64,000 nucleotides of DNA from Bog-473 sp963781955 (lineage in GTDB: Bacteria; Actinomycetota; Acidimicrobiia; Acidimicrobiales; RAAP-2), in assembly GCA_963781955.1 (NCBI GenBank), contig CAWAHU010000003.1, forward strand, positions 124,001-188,000, given 5' to 3'. The translations under genes and the position numbers were made by a program. Shown here one piece after another: positions 16,365 through 25,095 of this stretch (positions within the stretch are counted from its first letter, which is position 1; each line of letters begins with the position of its first letter). The notes below the pieces were generated by a model that saw only the letters and a list, made by a program, of their open reading frames with translations, made no database searches and was not told where the DNA came from.

Positions 16365-19172
16365 GTGCCGACGGTACCGCGATGCGGCCGAGCCTCGATC
16401 GGATTCAGCCGGCCGTGGCCCGCGACGACCGAGTGGCGGTCCCTCTGGCCGCGCCCCGTGGGGGCCCCGGCCGGCGCTCTTGCCCTGGTCCGCCCCCTGG
16501 CGCGGCCCCGCGGCCAGCACCGCCTGGGCGGCGGCCAGGCGGGCCACGGGGACCCGGAACGGTGAGCAGCTCACGTAGTCGAGGCCGGCGCGGTAGAAGA
16601 GGTCGATCGAGGCCGGGTCGCCACCGTGCTCACCGCACACGCCCACCTTCAGCGTGGGTCGGGTGGCACGACCGCGCTCGGTCCCGATCGTGACCAGCTC
16701 GCCCACTCCGCCCTCGTCGACGACCTCGAAGGGGTTGCGCGTGAGCAGGCCGAGCTCGAGGTAGGCGTCCATCATGCGGCCCTCGACGTCGTCGCGGGAG
16801 AAGCCGAAGGTCATCTGGGTCAGGTCGTTCGTCCCGAAGGAGAAGAAGTCGGCCTCCTCGGCGATCTCATCGGCCCGCAGCGCGGCCCGCGGCGTCTCGA
16901 TCATGGTGCCGATGGTCACCTCGAGCGCACCCCGGCCCGGTGCCGCCTTGGCACCCCGCCTGGTCGCCCGCGGGGCGGGCTCCGCGTTGGCGGCGGCCAC
17001 GGCGTCGGCGACCCAGCTTCGGGCCAGCGCCAGCTCCTCGCGCGTCACGGTGAGCGGGATCATGATCTCGACGATGGGGTGCCCGCCGTCGGCCACGCGC
17101 TGGCGCGCCGCCTCCATGAGCGCCCGCACCTGCATGGCGTAGAGGCCGGGCTTGATCACGCCCAGGCGTACGCCGCGCGTCCCGAGCATCGGGTTGGCCT
17201 CGCGCCACATCAGCGCCGCCTCGTAGAGCCGGCGCTCCTCGGGGTTGAGGCCGACCGTGGCCTCCTTGTGCGCCAGCTCCTCGGTCGAGGGGAGGAACTC
17301 GTGCAGCGGCGGGTCGAGCAGCCGCACGGTGACCGGCAGGCCGTCCATGGCGGCGAGGATGGCGATGAAGTCCTCGCGCTGGACCACCCGGAGCTCCTCG
17401 AGCGCCTCGGCCTCCTCGGCCGGCGAGTGGGCGAGGATCATGCGCCGCACCACGGGCAGGCGGTCCTCACCGAGGAACATGTGCTCGGTGCGGCACAGGC
17501 CGATCCCCTCGGCACCGAGGCCGCGCGCGTTCGCCGCGTCCTCACCGGTGTCCGCGTTGGCGCGCACGGCCAGGTTCCCCTTGCGGATGTCGTCGGCCCA
17601 CGAGAGCACGGTGCCGAATGCCGCCGGCGGCTCGGCCGCGGTCAGCGGGACCTGCCCGGCCACCACGACCCCCGCTCCCCCGTCGAGGGAGACCCAGTCC
17701 CCCTCGTAGAGGGTCACGTCGCCGGCGGTCACGTTGTGGTCCCCGAGGCGCAGCACGTCGGCGCCCACGACGGCGGGCTTGCCCCAGCCCCGGGCCACCA
17801 CCGCGGCGTGGCTCACCAGGCCGCCCCGGGCGGTCAGGATGCCCTCGGCGGCCAGCATGCCGTGCACGTCCTCGGGCGAGGTCTCGTTGCGCACCAGGAT
17901 GACCTGCTCGCCCCGCGCGGCCGCCGACGCCGCGTCGTCGGCCGTGAAGTAGATCCGGCCCACCGCCGCGCCCGGGCTGGCGCCGAGCCCCTTGGCCCAG
18001 GTCTCGTACCCGCTGCCGGCGAACTGCGGGTGCAGGACGGCGTCGAGGTGGTCCTCGGTGATGCGTGACACGGCCTCGGCCCTGGTGATCCCGAGGTCGC
18101 TCGGTCGCACCATGTCCACCGCCATCTTGAGGGCGGCGGCGCCGGTGCGCTTGCCCACACGGGTCTGGAGCATCCAGAGCTTGCCCTGCTCAATGGTGAA
18201 TTCGGTGTCGCACATGTCCCGGTAGTGCTTCTCGAGGCGGGCGAAGATCTCGAGCAGCTCGGTGTGCACCTTGGGGAACGGCTTCTTGAGGGCCGAGATC
18301 GGCTCGGTGTTGCGGATGCCGGCCACCACGTCCTCGCCCTGGGCGTTCACGAGGAAGTCGCCGTAGGCACCCTTGGTCCCCGTGGCCGGGTCGCGGGTGA
18401 ACCCGACACCGGTGCCCGAGTTGTCGTCGCGGTTCCCGAACACCATGGCCTGCACGTTGACCGCGGTGCCCAGGTCGTGCGCGATGCGCTCGCGGTCGCG
18501 GTAGGCGATGGCCCGGGGCCCGTTCCAGCAGCGGAACACGGCCTCGATGGCGCCGCGCAGCTGCTCGTCGGGGTTCTGCGGGAAGGGCGAGCCGGTGTGG
18601 CGCTCGACGATCTGCTGGTACGAGTCGACGAGATACCGCAGCAGCTCCACGGGCACCTTGGCGTCCGAGGTGGTGCCGGCCAGCTCCTTGGCTGCCTCGA
18701 AGAGCGAGTCGAACTCCTCGCCGGGCAGGTCGAGGACGATGCGGGCGTACATGGCGACGAAGCGCCGGTACGAGTCGAAGGCGAAGCGCTCGTCGCCCGT
18801 CTGCTTGGCCAGCCCCTCGACCGAGTCGTCGTTCAAGCCGAGGTTCAAGACGGTGTCCATCATCCCGGGCATGGAGAACTTGGCGCCCGAGCGGACCGAG
18901 ACGAGCAGCGGGTCGTCGGCGTCCCCGACCACCTTCCCCATGGCGGTCTCGAGGCGCGACCGGGCGGCCGCCACCTCGGCGTCCAGGGCCTTGGGCCAGC
19001 CGCCGTCCATGTAGGCGCGGCAGGCGTCGGTCGAGATGGTGAAGCCGGGTGGCACGGGGAGCTTGAGCACCGACGTCATCTCGGCCAGGTTGGCGCCCTT
19101 GCCGCCGAGGAGGTCCTTGAGCTCCATCGGGGGGCGGGCGTGCGCATGGTCGAAATCGAAGACGTACGGCAT
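14457..19172 (-). CDS. ppdK: Pyruvate phosphate dikinase joined in frame to DnaG primase
   Basis: One uninterrupted frame of 1571 codons. Residues 1 to about 887 form a complete pyruvate, phosphate dikinase, which interconverts pyruvate, ATP and phosphate with phosphoenolpyruvate, AMP and diphosphate. The N-terminal nucleotide-binding domain opens GGKGANLAEM. The swivelling phosphohistidine domain has GGLVSHAAVVARGWG with His455, the same number as in well-studied PPDKs. The TIM-barrel domain has catalytic Cys846 in GVCGEHGGDP and ends SCSPFRVPVARLAAAQAV. About 49 low-complexity residues (16365-16512) then lead without a stop into DnaG at residue 937. The ATG at 19172 has an AGGAGG site. Whether a fused protein is made or DnaG starts internally is not decided by sequence. 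Confidence 0.85.
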   Translation of the reverse strand: MPYVFDFDHAHARPPMELKDLLGGKGANLAEMTSVLKLPVPPGFTISTDACRAYMDGGWPKALDAEVAAARSRLETAMGKVVGDADDPLLVSVRSGAKFSMPGMMDTVLNLGLNDDSVEGLAKQTGDERFAFDSYRRFVAMYARIVLDLPGEEFDSLFEAAKELAGTTSDAKVPVELLRYLVDSYQQIVERHTGSPFPQNPDEQLRGAIEAVFRCWNGPRAIAYRDRERIAHDLGTAVNVQAMVFGNRDDNSGTGVGFTRDPATGTKGAYGDFLVNAQGEDVVAGIRNTEPISALKKPFPKVHTELLEIFARLEKHYRDMCDTEFTIEQGKLWMLQTRVGKRTGAAALKMAVDMVRPSDLGITRAEAVSRITEDHLDAVLHPQFAGSGYETWAKGLGASPGAAVGRIYFTADDAASAAARGEQVILVRNETSPEDVHGMLAAEGILTARGGLVSHAAVVARGWGKPAVVGADVLRLGDHNVTAGDVTLYEGDWVSLDGGAGVVVAGQVPLTAAEPPAAFGTVLSWADDIRKGNLAVRANADTGEDAANARGLGAEGIGLCRTEHMFLGEDRLPVVRRMILAHSPAEEAEALEELRVVQREDFIAILAAMDGLPVTVRLLDPPLHEFLPSTEELAHKEATVGLNPEERRLYEAALMWREANPMLGTRGVRLGVIKPGLYAMQVRALMEAARQRVADGGHPIVEIMIPLTVTREELALARSWVADAVAAANAEPAPRATRRGAKAAPGRGALEVTIGTMIETPRAALRADEIAEEADFFSFGTNDLTQMTFGFSRDDVEGRMMDAYLELGLLTRNPFEVVDEGGVGELVTIGTERGRATRPTLKVGVCGEHGGDPASIDLFYRAGLDYVSCSPFRVPVARLAAAQAVLAAGPRQGADQGKSAGRGPHGARPEGPPLGRRGPRPAESDRGSAASRYRRHVGIPDEEIAQVRAATDIVALISEHSALKKVGRRWSGLCPFHTEKTPSFSVNAEEGFYYCFGCHASGDAITFARAVEHLDFVDAVRFLADRAGITLHEDQEAGRDHQRRSQLLEAMERAVQWYHERLLRSPDAGPARDYLRSRGYDGEVVRRFRLGWAPDDWDALAKALRLPEKVLSDSGLGFVNRRGRPQDFFRARILFPICDPSGRPVALGGRILPPRPGEPPSDRPQPKYKNSQESPIYSKRRTLYALNWAKKGIIAQGEVVVCEGYTDVIGCFQAGVPWAVATCGTALAEEHFTLLRNFAKRIVLAYDADAAGQSATSRVYEWERTHEVDVVVAALPGGSDPGDLARTDPDALAQAIKEARPFLQFRVDRMLGTGDLSTAEGRARAAEAALIAVAEHPDDLVRDQYVMQLADRCRLDTAKLREHLEHLRAHPPAERPARRRGRGPSDEPPPGDYPEDDSDRYDAPVGASQRTANSGAREGLRQGPGLEALKLAVHRPEETADRVHAVLFTDPVQREAFVSLLEHDSVHEAVETASPEVATLLRRVIVEEPMAGDPELGDPVDSVLTVLLRGATRQALGALEQESRAGGDSWQAPAAETAQVRLWLDQLDDSATGRDAADRLVSWLVQREPEG

Positions 19173-19367
19173 CGGGCCTCCTTGCCCTGGGCGTCAGGCC
19201 CGGATGAGCCGACAGCGTGGGGGGACTGCGTGTGCCGGCGGCGCGGGGGACGCACACCGGGGTGCAGCCCGTCCCGACCGGGACGGACCGTCCCACACTA
19301 CTTTCCCCGGGCGACCCGCCCGGGAGCGCCGGGAGCCGGGGTCCCCGTCGCTAGAGTCGGAAGCCGG

Positions 19368-20360
19368 ATGGCCCCGTCTTCGACCCCGTCGCTCGCCGTC
19401 GAGGCCGTCGACCTGGTCAAGGTGTTCTCCGAGGGCGGCGTGCGCGCCCTCGACGGCGTGTCGCTCCAGATCGAGGCCGGCACCGTGCTCGGCCTGCTCG
19501 GCCCCAACGGTGCCGGCAAGACCACTGCGGTGCGGGTCCTCTCGACCATTCTGCAACCCGACTCGGGCTCGGCGGCCATCCTGGGCCACGACGTGGTCAA
19601 GGACCCCGACTCGGTGCGCCGGCTGATCGGGCTGGCCGGCCAGTACGCCACCGTCGACGAGAACCTGACCGGCCGGGAGAACCTGTTCATGGTCGGGCGC
19701 CTCTCGCATCTCTCGCGCAAGGCGTCGGGCGACCGGGCCGGTCAGCTGCTCGAGGGCTTCGGCCTGGCTGGCGCCGGCGACCGCGTCCTCAAGACCTACT
19801 CGGGCGGCATGCGGCGGCGCCTCGACCTGGCCGCTGCCCTGGTGGCCAGCCCTCCCGTGCTGTTCCTCGACGAGCCGACCACCGGCCTCGACCCGACCGG
19901 GCGCCAGGACCTCTGGGGGGTCATCGAGGACCTGGTCGACGAGGGGACGACCGTGCTGCTCACCACCCAGTACCTCGAGGAGGCCGACCGGCTGGCCCGC
20001 GACATCGTGGTCATCGACCACGGACGGGTCATCGCCCAGGGCACCCCGGCCGAGCTCAAGGCCGACCTGGGCACCTCGGTGGTGGCCGTGACGCTCGGCG
20101 ACGGCTCGGGGGTGGCCCGCGCCACGGCGCTGCTGGCCCCCCTGGCCCACAAGGCGCCGGTCGTCGAGGGTCTCCTGGTCGAGCTGACGGTCGAGAACGG
20201 GCCGGCCGTCGGGGCCGAGGTCCTGCGCACCTTCGACGCGGCGGCGATCCCGGTGACGGGTATGGCGCTGCGCGAGCCCAGCCTCGACGACGTGTTCCTG
20301 AGCCTCACCGGCCACAAGACCGAGGCCGAGCGGGAGGCCCAGAGGGAGGAGGACGCATGA
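19368..20360 (+). CDS. ABC exporter ATPase (DrrA-like)
   Basis: A 330-residue ATPase with Walker A LLGPNGAGKTTA, Q-loop IGLAGQYATVDENLTG, signature YSGGMRRRLD, Walker B LFLDEPTTGLDP and H-loop TTQYLEEADR (Gln where His is usual for many ABC ATPases, as common in the DrrA family). The C-terminal extension ends with REPSLDDVFLSLTGHK, typical of daunorubicin/multidrug DrrA proteins. The ATG at 19368 lies 10 nt behind a TAGAGT -10 box, so the transcript may be nearly leaderless. It overlaps the permease gene by ATGA. The substrate is unknown. Confidence 0.9.
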   Translation: MAPSSTPSLAVEAVDLVKVFSEGGVRALDGVSLQIEAGTVLGLLGPNGAGKTTAVRVLSTILQPDSGSAAILGHDVVKDPDSVRRLIGLAGQYATVDENLTGRENLFMVGRLSHLSRKASGDRAGQLLEGFGLAGAGDRVLKTYSGGMRRRLDLAAALVASPPVLFLDEPTTGLDPTGRQDLWGVIEDLVDEGTTVLLTTQYLEEADRLARDIVVIDHGRVIAQGTPAELKADLGTSVVAVTLGDGSGVARATALLAPLAHKAPVVEGLLVELTVENGPAVGAEVLRTFDAAAIPVTGMALREPSLDDVFLSLTGHKTEAEREAQREEDA

Positions 20361-21181
20361 CGACGATCGCCGCGCCCAGCAGCACGGCCCGCCCGGCCCC
20401 CGCCGACGGCAACCGGGCCTCCTGGGCCGTCCAGGACACCCTGACCATCACCTGGCGCAACCTGCTCGGGCTCACCCGCACGCCCGAGGCGGTGTTCTTC
20501 TCGACCCTGCAGCCGATCATGTTCGTGCTGCTCTTCGTGTACGTCTTCGGCGGCGCCATCCACATCCCAGGCATCCCCTACGTGGACTACCTGATGCCCG
20601 GCATCTACGTGCAGACAGTCTCCTTCGGCGCCGTGAGCACCGTGGTCGGGCTGTCCGAGGACCTCCACAAGGGCCTGATCGAGCGCTTCCGGGCCCTGCC
20701 CATGGCCCGCTCGGCCGTGCTCGCCGGGCGCACGACCGCCGACCTCGTTCGCAACGTGTTCGTGGTGTTCATCATCAGCATCGTCGGCTTCATCGTCGGC
20801 TTCCGGATCCTGACCGACTTCGGCTCGTTCCTCCTCGGCGTCCTGCTCGTGCTCCTGTGGTCCTACACGCTGTGCTGGTGCTTCGCGTCCCTGGGGCTCT
20901 CCGCGCCCAATGCGGAGACGGCGCAGATCATGGTGTTCCCCATCATCTTCCCCCTCACGTTCTGCTCGTCGGCCTTCGTGCCGGTCGCGGACATGCCCCA
21001 CTGGCTGCAAGTGTTCGCCGAGCACCAGCCGGTGACCCAGATCGTGAACGCCACCCGCTCGCTCATGGTCGGGGGCTCGCTGACCGACACGTCCGCCATC
21101 TGGCAGGCGCTGGCATGGTGCGCCGGCCTGTTGATCGTCTTCGTGCCCCTCGCCGTGCGCAAGTACCGCCGCGTGGCCTGA
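20357..21181 (+). CDS. ABC-2 exporter permease (DrrB-like)
   Basis: A 274-residue permease with the DrrB/ABC-2 signature. It has an N-terminal TWRNLLGLTRTPEAVFFSTLQPIMFVLLFVYVFGG segment and six hydrophobic helices. FPLTFCSSAFVPVADMPHWLQVFAEHQPVTQIVNATRSLM is the conserved region near helix five and its loop. Its ATG overlaps the ATPase stop (ATGA), so the two subunits are made together. It probably exports a hydrophobic metabolite or lipid. Confidence 0.9.
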   Translation: MTTIAAPSSTARPAPADGNRASWAVQDTLTITWRNLLGLTRTPEAVFFSTLQPIMFVLLFVYVFGGAIHIPGIPYVDYLMPGIYVQTVSFGAVSTVVGLSEDLHKGLIERFRALPMARSAVLAGRTTADLVRNVFVVFIISIVGFIVGFRILTDFGSFLLGVLLVLLWSYTLCWCFASLGLSAPNAETAQIMVFPIIFPLTFCSSAFVPVADMPHWLQVFAEHQPVTQIVNATRSLMVGGSLTDTSAIWQALAWCAGLLIVFVPLAVRKYRRVA

Positions 21182-21193
21182 CGACGCCCGTCC

Positions 21194-21230
21194 CCGGCGG
21201 CCGACTCCCCGCCGTCCGACTCCCCGCCGG
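21194..21230. terminator. Inverted repeat between convergent drrB-like and glyS genes
   Basis: CCGGCGG (21194-21200) pairs with CCGCCGG (21224-21230). The loop contains two copies of GACTCCCCGCCG-like sequence. It sits between convergent stop codons and could end transcription from both sides. Confidence 0.4.
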
Positions 21231-21231
21231 C

Positions 21232-22566
21232 CTACTCCTGGCCGGTGCGGCGGCGCAGCTCGGCCACCAGTCCCTCGATGGGCACCCGCACCTGCTCGGT
21301 GGTGTCGCGGTCCCGGACGGTCACCGCATCGTCCTCGAGGGAGTCGAAGTCGACCGTCACGCACCACGGCGTCCCGATCTCGTCCTGGCGCCGGTAGCGC
21401 CGGCCGATGCTCTGGGTGAGGTCGTAGTCGCACATGAAGTGGGGCTGCAGCCGGGTCAGCACCGAGCGGGCCAGGGGCTCGAGCGTCTCCTTCTTCGACA
21501 GCGGGAGCACGGCCACTTGATACGGCGCCAGCCTCGGGTGCAGCCGCAGCACCGTCCGGGCCTCGCCTCCCACCTCGTCCTCGGTGTAGGCGGCGAGCAG
21601 GAAGGCCATCATGGTCCTCGTGGCGCCGGCCGCCGGCTCGATCACGTGCGGCGTGTAGCGCTCGTTGGACTGCTGGTCGAAGTAGTCGAGGGACTCCCCC
21701 GATGCGGTGGCGTGTGCGATGAGGTCGTAGTCACCCCGGTTGGCGATGCCCTCGAGCTCGTCCCAGCCCCAGGGGAAGAGGAACTCCACGTCGGCCGTGC
21801 CCCGCGAGTAGTGCGAGAGCTCGTCGGTGTCGTGGTGGCGCAGCCGCAGCCGCTCGGTCGGGATCCCGAGGTCCAGGTACCACCGCATCCGCTCCTCGAG
21901 CCAGTACTCGAACCACTTGTCGCTGTCGGCGGGCGGGACGAAGTACTCCATCTCCATCTGCTCGAACTCGCGGGTGCGGAACACGAAGTTCTGCGGGGTG
22001 ATCTCGTTGCGGAACGACTTGCCCACCTGGGCGATGCCGAAGGGCGGCTTCTTGCGCGTCGTGCCGAGCACGTTGGCGAAGTTGGTGAACATGCCCTGGG
22101 CCGTCTCGGGGCGCAGGTAGGCCACGTGGCCCTCGTCCTCGACGGGCCCGGCGTGCGTCTTGAACATGAGGTGGAAGGCCCGGGCCTCGGTCAGGTCGCT
22201 CGATCCGCAGTTGGGGCAGACACCGTCGATCTTGTCGGCCCGCCAGCGCTCGTGGCAGTTGCGGCAGTCGACCAGCGGGTCGGTGAAGGTGGCCAGGTGT
22301 CCCGAGGCCTCCCACACCGCCGGAGGTCCCAGGATGGCGGCATCGAGGCCCACCACGTCGTCACGCAGCTGGACCATGGAGCGCCACCAGGCGTCCTTGA
22401 CGTTGCGCAGCATGTTGACCCCGAGCGGGCCGTAGTCGTAGGTGGAGCGGAAGCCCCCGTAGATCTCGGCCGAGGGGAAGATGAAGCCGCGGTGCCGGCA
22501 CAGGCGCACCACCTTCTCCACCAGGTCGTCGGGTCCCGCCGCGGGTGGCTCGCCGGTCTCGGTCAT
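21232..22566 (-). CDS. glyS: Glycyl-tRNA synthetase (single-chain type)
   Basis: A 444-residue class II synthetase of the homodimeric type. It has motif 1 region GFIFPSAEIYGGFRSTYDYGP, a zinc ribbon insertion (CRNCHERWRADKIDGVCPNCG), motif 2 GKSFRNEITPQNFVFRTREFEQME and motif 3 EPAAGATRTMMAFLL. The anticodon-binding domain follows (LAPYQVAVLPLSKK). It charges tRNA-Gly. The ATG at 22566 overlaps the hemW stop (ATGA), so the much longer upstream open frame is rejected. It is the last gene of the recO-hemW-glyS run. Confidence 0.95.
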   Translation of the reverse strand: MTETGEPPAAGPDDLVEKVVRLCRHRGFIFPSAEIYGGFRSTYDYGPLGVNMLRNVKDAWWRSMVQLRDDVVGLDAAILGPPAVWEASGHLATFTDPLVDCRNCHERWRADKIDGVCPNCGSSDLTEARAFHLMFKTHAGPVEDEGHVAYLRPETAQGMFTNFANVLGTTRKKPPFGIAQVGKSFRNEITPQNFVFRTREFEQMEMEYFVPPADSDKWFEYWLEERMRWYLDLGIPTERLRLRHHDTDELSHYSRGTADVEFLFPWGWDELEGIANRGDYDLIAHATASGESLDYFDQQSNERYTPHVIEPAAGATRTMMAFLLAAYTEDEVGGEARTVLRLHPRLAPYQVAVLPLSKKETLEPLARSVLTRLQPHFMCDYDLTQSIGRRYRRQDEIGTPWCVTVDFDSLEDDAVTVRDRDTTEQVRVPIEGLVAELRRRTGQE

Positions 22567-23786
22567 CGGAGCAGGATACCGGAGCGGATTCGCGCGCTGA
22601 CCTCGTTGGCGAGCAGCCGGCCCGCCACGGTCAGCACCGCCCGCTCCTCCGCCCGACCGGTACGGGCGGGGTCGCCGGTGTCGCCGCCGGGCTCCCCCGG
22701 CACGCGCTCCACCAACCCCTCGAGCTCGTCGGGCCGCTCGAGACTCCCCCAGGGCACACCGCGCGGCGTCCGCAGCGCCAGCGTCAGCGCCTCGAAGGCG
22801 CGCTGGTCCTCGCTCAGCACCTCGCGCCCCGCGACCGGTGAGTGGCCCGCTTCCATCGCGGCGACGTGGCGCTCGGGCGTGCGCACGTTCCACCAGCGCG
22901 TCCCGGCCCGGTGCGAGTGCGCCGCCGAACCGACGCCCAGGTAGTCGCCCTGCTCCCAGTAGAGGTGGTTGTGCCGGCACTCGTGGCCGGGGCAGGCCCA
23001 ATTCGAGATCTCCTCCCAGGCGTAGCCGGCGCCGGCCAGCACGGCGTCGGCGTACTCGTAGCGCCGGGCCTGGGTGTCGTCGTCGGGCCGGCGGGCCGGG
23101 TCCCTCGCCAGTGGCGTGCCCGGCTCGGGGGTCAGCCCGTAGAGGCTCAGGTGCGGGGGTGCCGGGTCGAGCGCGAGCACGTGCTCGAGGGTGGCGGCCC
23201 AGTCGGCGTCCCTCTCCCCGACCGCTCCGAAGATGAGGTCCAGGTTCCACGTGGCGAACCCGGCCTCGCCGACCGCCGCGCTGACGCGCTCGGCCGCCGC
23301 GGGCACGTGCCGGCGCCCGAGGCTGGCCAGCACGTGGTCGTGGGTCGACTGCAGGCCGAAGGACAGGCGCGTCACGCCGGCGGCGCGGTAGGCATCGAGA
23401 TGCGCCGCGTCGGCGTCCTCGGGATTGCACTCGACGGTGACCTCCGCGCCCGGGGTGCACGGCACGGCGTCGAGGACGCGGCACAGCGTCTCGGGGTGCA
23501 GCCGCGACGGCGTACCGCCGCCGAAGAAGACCGAAGTGGCGGGCGGCAGGTCCCCGACCACCGCCGCCCGTTCGAGCTCACGCACGCACGCGTCCGCGTA
23601 ACGCTCCATGAGGTGGTCGCGGTCGGTGTAGGTGGCGAAGGCGCAGTAGTCGCAGCGCTCGCGGCAGAACGGCACGTGGACGTAGACGCCGAAGGCCCCC
23701 GCGGCGTCCACGGCGTCGGCGGGCTTGGTGGCGGCGGCGGGCTTGGTGGCGGCGGCGGGACCGGTGCCCGGGCCGGCGGCGCTCAC
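22563..23786 (-). CDS. hemW: HemW-like radical SAM protein
   Basis: A 407-residue radical SAM protein. The cluster motif CRERCDYC follows VYVHVPFC, as in HemW and HemN, and SVFFGGGTPS and FGLQSTHDHVLASLGR are SAM-binding and HemW-typical parts. HemW is a heme chaperone that delivers heme to membrane respiratory enzymes and lacks coproporphyrinogen oxidase activity; the opening VHVPFCxxxCxYC suits HemW. The N-terminus has a short ATKPA repeat of no obvious role. It is coupled to recO upstream and glyS downstream by ATGA overlaps. Confidence 0.88.
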   Translation of the reverse strand: MSAAGPGTGPAAATKPAAATKPADAVDAAGAFGVYVHVPFCRERCDYCAFATYTDRDHLMERYADACVRELERAAVVGDLPPATSVFFGGGTPSRLHPETLCRVLDAVPCTPGAEVTVECNPEDADAAHLDAYRAAGVTRLSFGLQSTHDHVLASLGRRHVPAAAERVSAAVGEAGFATWNLDLIFGAVGERDADWAATLEHVLALDPAPPHLSLYGLTPEPGTPLARDPARRPDDDTQARRYEYADAVLAGAGYAWEEISNWACPGHECRHNHLYWEQGDYLGVGSAAHSHRAGTRWWNVRTPERHVAAMEAGHSPVAGREVLSEDQRAFEALTLALRTPRGVPWGSLERPDELEGLVERVPGEPGGDTGDPARTGRAEERAVLTVAGRLLANEVSARIRSGILLR

Positions 23787-24517
23787 AAGCTGGCGGTGGA
23801 GCGCACCGACCGGATGCGGCGGTCAAGGTGGATCTCCATGGCCTCGGTGGCCAGCTCGGCCACCTCCTCGGCGCCGGCGGGCGGCGGGCCGGCCAGGACC
23901 GAGGCCAGCTCGCCGCCGAGGATGCGCCGGACGAGCACCAATGCAGCCGGGCTCATCGGGCGTCCGCTGCGGTGCGCACGGCACAGCGTGCCCCCGACCA
24001 CCAGGTCGAAGGCCACCAGCTCCACCGCCCCATCGGGCTCTCCGCAGCTGGCGCACTCGTCGAGCACCGGGCCCGCGCCCTCGAGCACCAGCGCCTTCAA
24101 GAAGAACGCCGGCGCCACCAGCAGCGGGTCCGACCCGGCGTCGGCCAGGGCCCGGAGCGCGCCCACGACCATGGCGTACAGGCGGGGGTCGGGGTGGCGC
24201 TCCTGGGCCATCTGCTCGGTGACCTCGAGCACGGCCATGCCCCGGGGCATGCGGTCGAGGTCCTCTCGGACGGGGCGGAACGCGTCGAGCACCTCGACCT
24301 GGTTCACGATGTCGAGGTCGCTCCTCCCCTGCCACAGCAACAGGTCCACGTGGGTGAGGGGCTCGAGGCGGGCGCCGAACTTCGAGTTCGTCTTGCGCAC
24401 GCCCTTGGCCACTGCGCGCACCTTGCCGTGGCGCTCGGTCAACAAGACGACGATGCGATCAGCCTCGCCCAACCGGTAGCTGCGCAACACCACGCCGCGA
24501 TCGCGGAACAAGCTCAT
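23783..24517 (-). CDS. recO: DNA repair protein RecO
   Basis: A 244-residue RecO, which works with RecR and RecF to load RecA on SSB-coated gaps. The N-terminal OB-fold is clear (DRGVVLRSYRLGEADRIVVLLTERHGKVRAVAKGVRK). The C-terminal zinc-binding region keeps CASCGEPDG and a later Cys-His (LCRAH). It is coupled by ATGA overlaps to the membrane-protein gene upstream and hemW downstream. Confidence 0.92.
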   Translation of the reverse strand: MSLFRDRGVVLRSYRLGEADRIVVLLTERHGKVRAVAKGVRKTNSKFGARLEPLTHVDLLLWQGRSDLDIVNQVEVLDAFRPVREDLDRMPRGMAVLEVTEQMAQERHPDPRLYAMVVGALRALADAGSDPLLVAPAFFLKALVLEGAGPVLDECASCGEPDGAVELVAFDLVVGGTLCRAHRSGRPMSPAALVLVRRILGGELASVLAGPPPAGAEEVAELATEAMEIHLDRRIRSVRSTASL

Positions 24518-24909
24518 GCCGGGGACCCGGGGTGGTCGCCGGCGGGATTGTCAGCCGCGGTGTCGGCAGGCTCGTCGGCGGCGAGGCGGGACGCGGGCTC
24601 GATCGGGCAGTACCGCTCGCCGCGGCGGACGGCCTCGGCCACGGCCCGCCGGGCCTCCGCAGCCCGGTCGGCCGCCCGGTCAGCGGACTCCTGGGCCGGC
24701 CGGATGCGGGCCTGGGCCGCCGCCCCGTGGGAGTGGGTGCCGTACAGGAGGTTGCCGCCGGCGATGAGCACGGCCAGGGCCACGGCCACGATCACCAGGA
24801 CAGCCACGGCGCCGTGGGTGATCACGACGACACCGAAGACGAAGAAGGCGGCCAGGATCACGATCCCAGCGATCAGGGCGATCCGGGTCCCGACGGTCAT
24901 GACCCCCAC
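24514..24909 (-). CDS. Small two-helix membrane protein, unknown
   Basis: A 131-residue protein with two membrane helices (IALIAGIVILAAFFVFGVVVITHG; AVAVLVIVAVALAVLIAGG). An Ala/Arg/Glu-rich helical tail follows (QESADRAADRAAEARRAVAEAVRRGE). It heads the recO-hemW-glyS operon, with its stop overlapping the recO start. An ATG at 24900 is an alternative start. No family recognised. Confidence 0.6.
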   Translation of the reverse strand: MGVMTVGTRIALIAGIVILAAFFVFGVVVITHGAVAVLVIVAVALAVLIAGGNLLYGTHSHGAAAQARIRPAQESADRAADRAAEARRAVAEAVRRGERYCPIEPASRLAADEPADTAADNPAGDHPGSPA

Positions 24910-24973
24910 AGTCTCGCAGGTGGGGGTGACCGCCCGGTCGGCAGACCGGACGGCGGTCCGGTCGGCGCTGGAC

Positions 24974-25095
24974 GCCGAACAGGCTCAGCGCACGGTGCCG
25001 AACAGGCTCAGCCCACGGTGCCGAACAGGCTCAGCCCACGGTGCCGAACAGGCTCAGCCCACGGTGCCGAACAGGCTCAGCCCACGGTGCCGAAC
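24974..25095. repeat. Five 23-bp tandem repeats running through the uppS stop codon
   Basis: Five units of 23 bp (24974-25088) plus a 7-bp partial unit. The units are identical except one base in the first. The last unit and the partial unit include the final codons and stop of uppS (RFGTVG then TGA), so the array is a tandem duplication of that gene end. No CRISPR-type spacers are present. Confidence 0.9.

Noticed and set aside
20857..22944. A 695-codon frame opposite glyS and into drrB-like
   Set aside because: It overlaps two genes with full family motifs and has shadow composition.
21232..23484. A 750-codon frame extending glyS upstream
   Set aside because: The N-terminal ~306 codons are a shadow of hemW. 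The ATG at 22566 overlapping the hemW stop is the natural start.
24974..25095. Possible CRISPR array
   Set aside because: The 23-bp units are contiguous with no spacers, and no cas genes are near; they are a simple tandem duplication.
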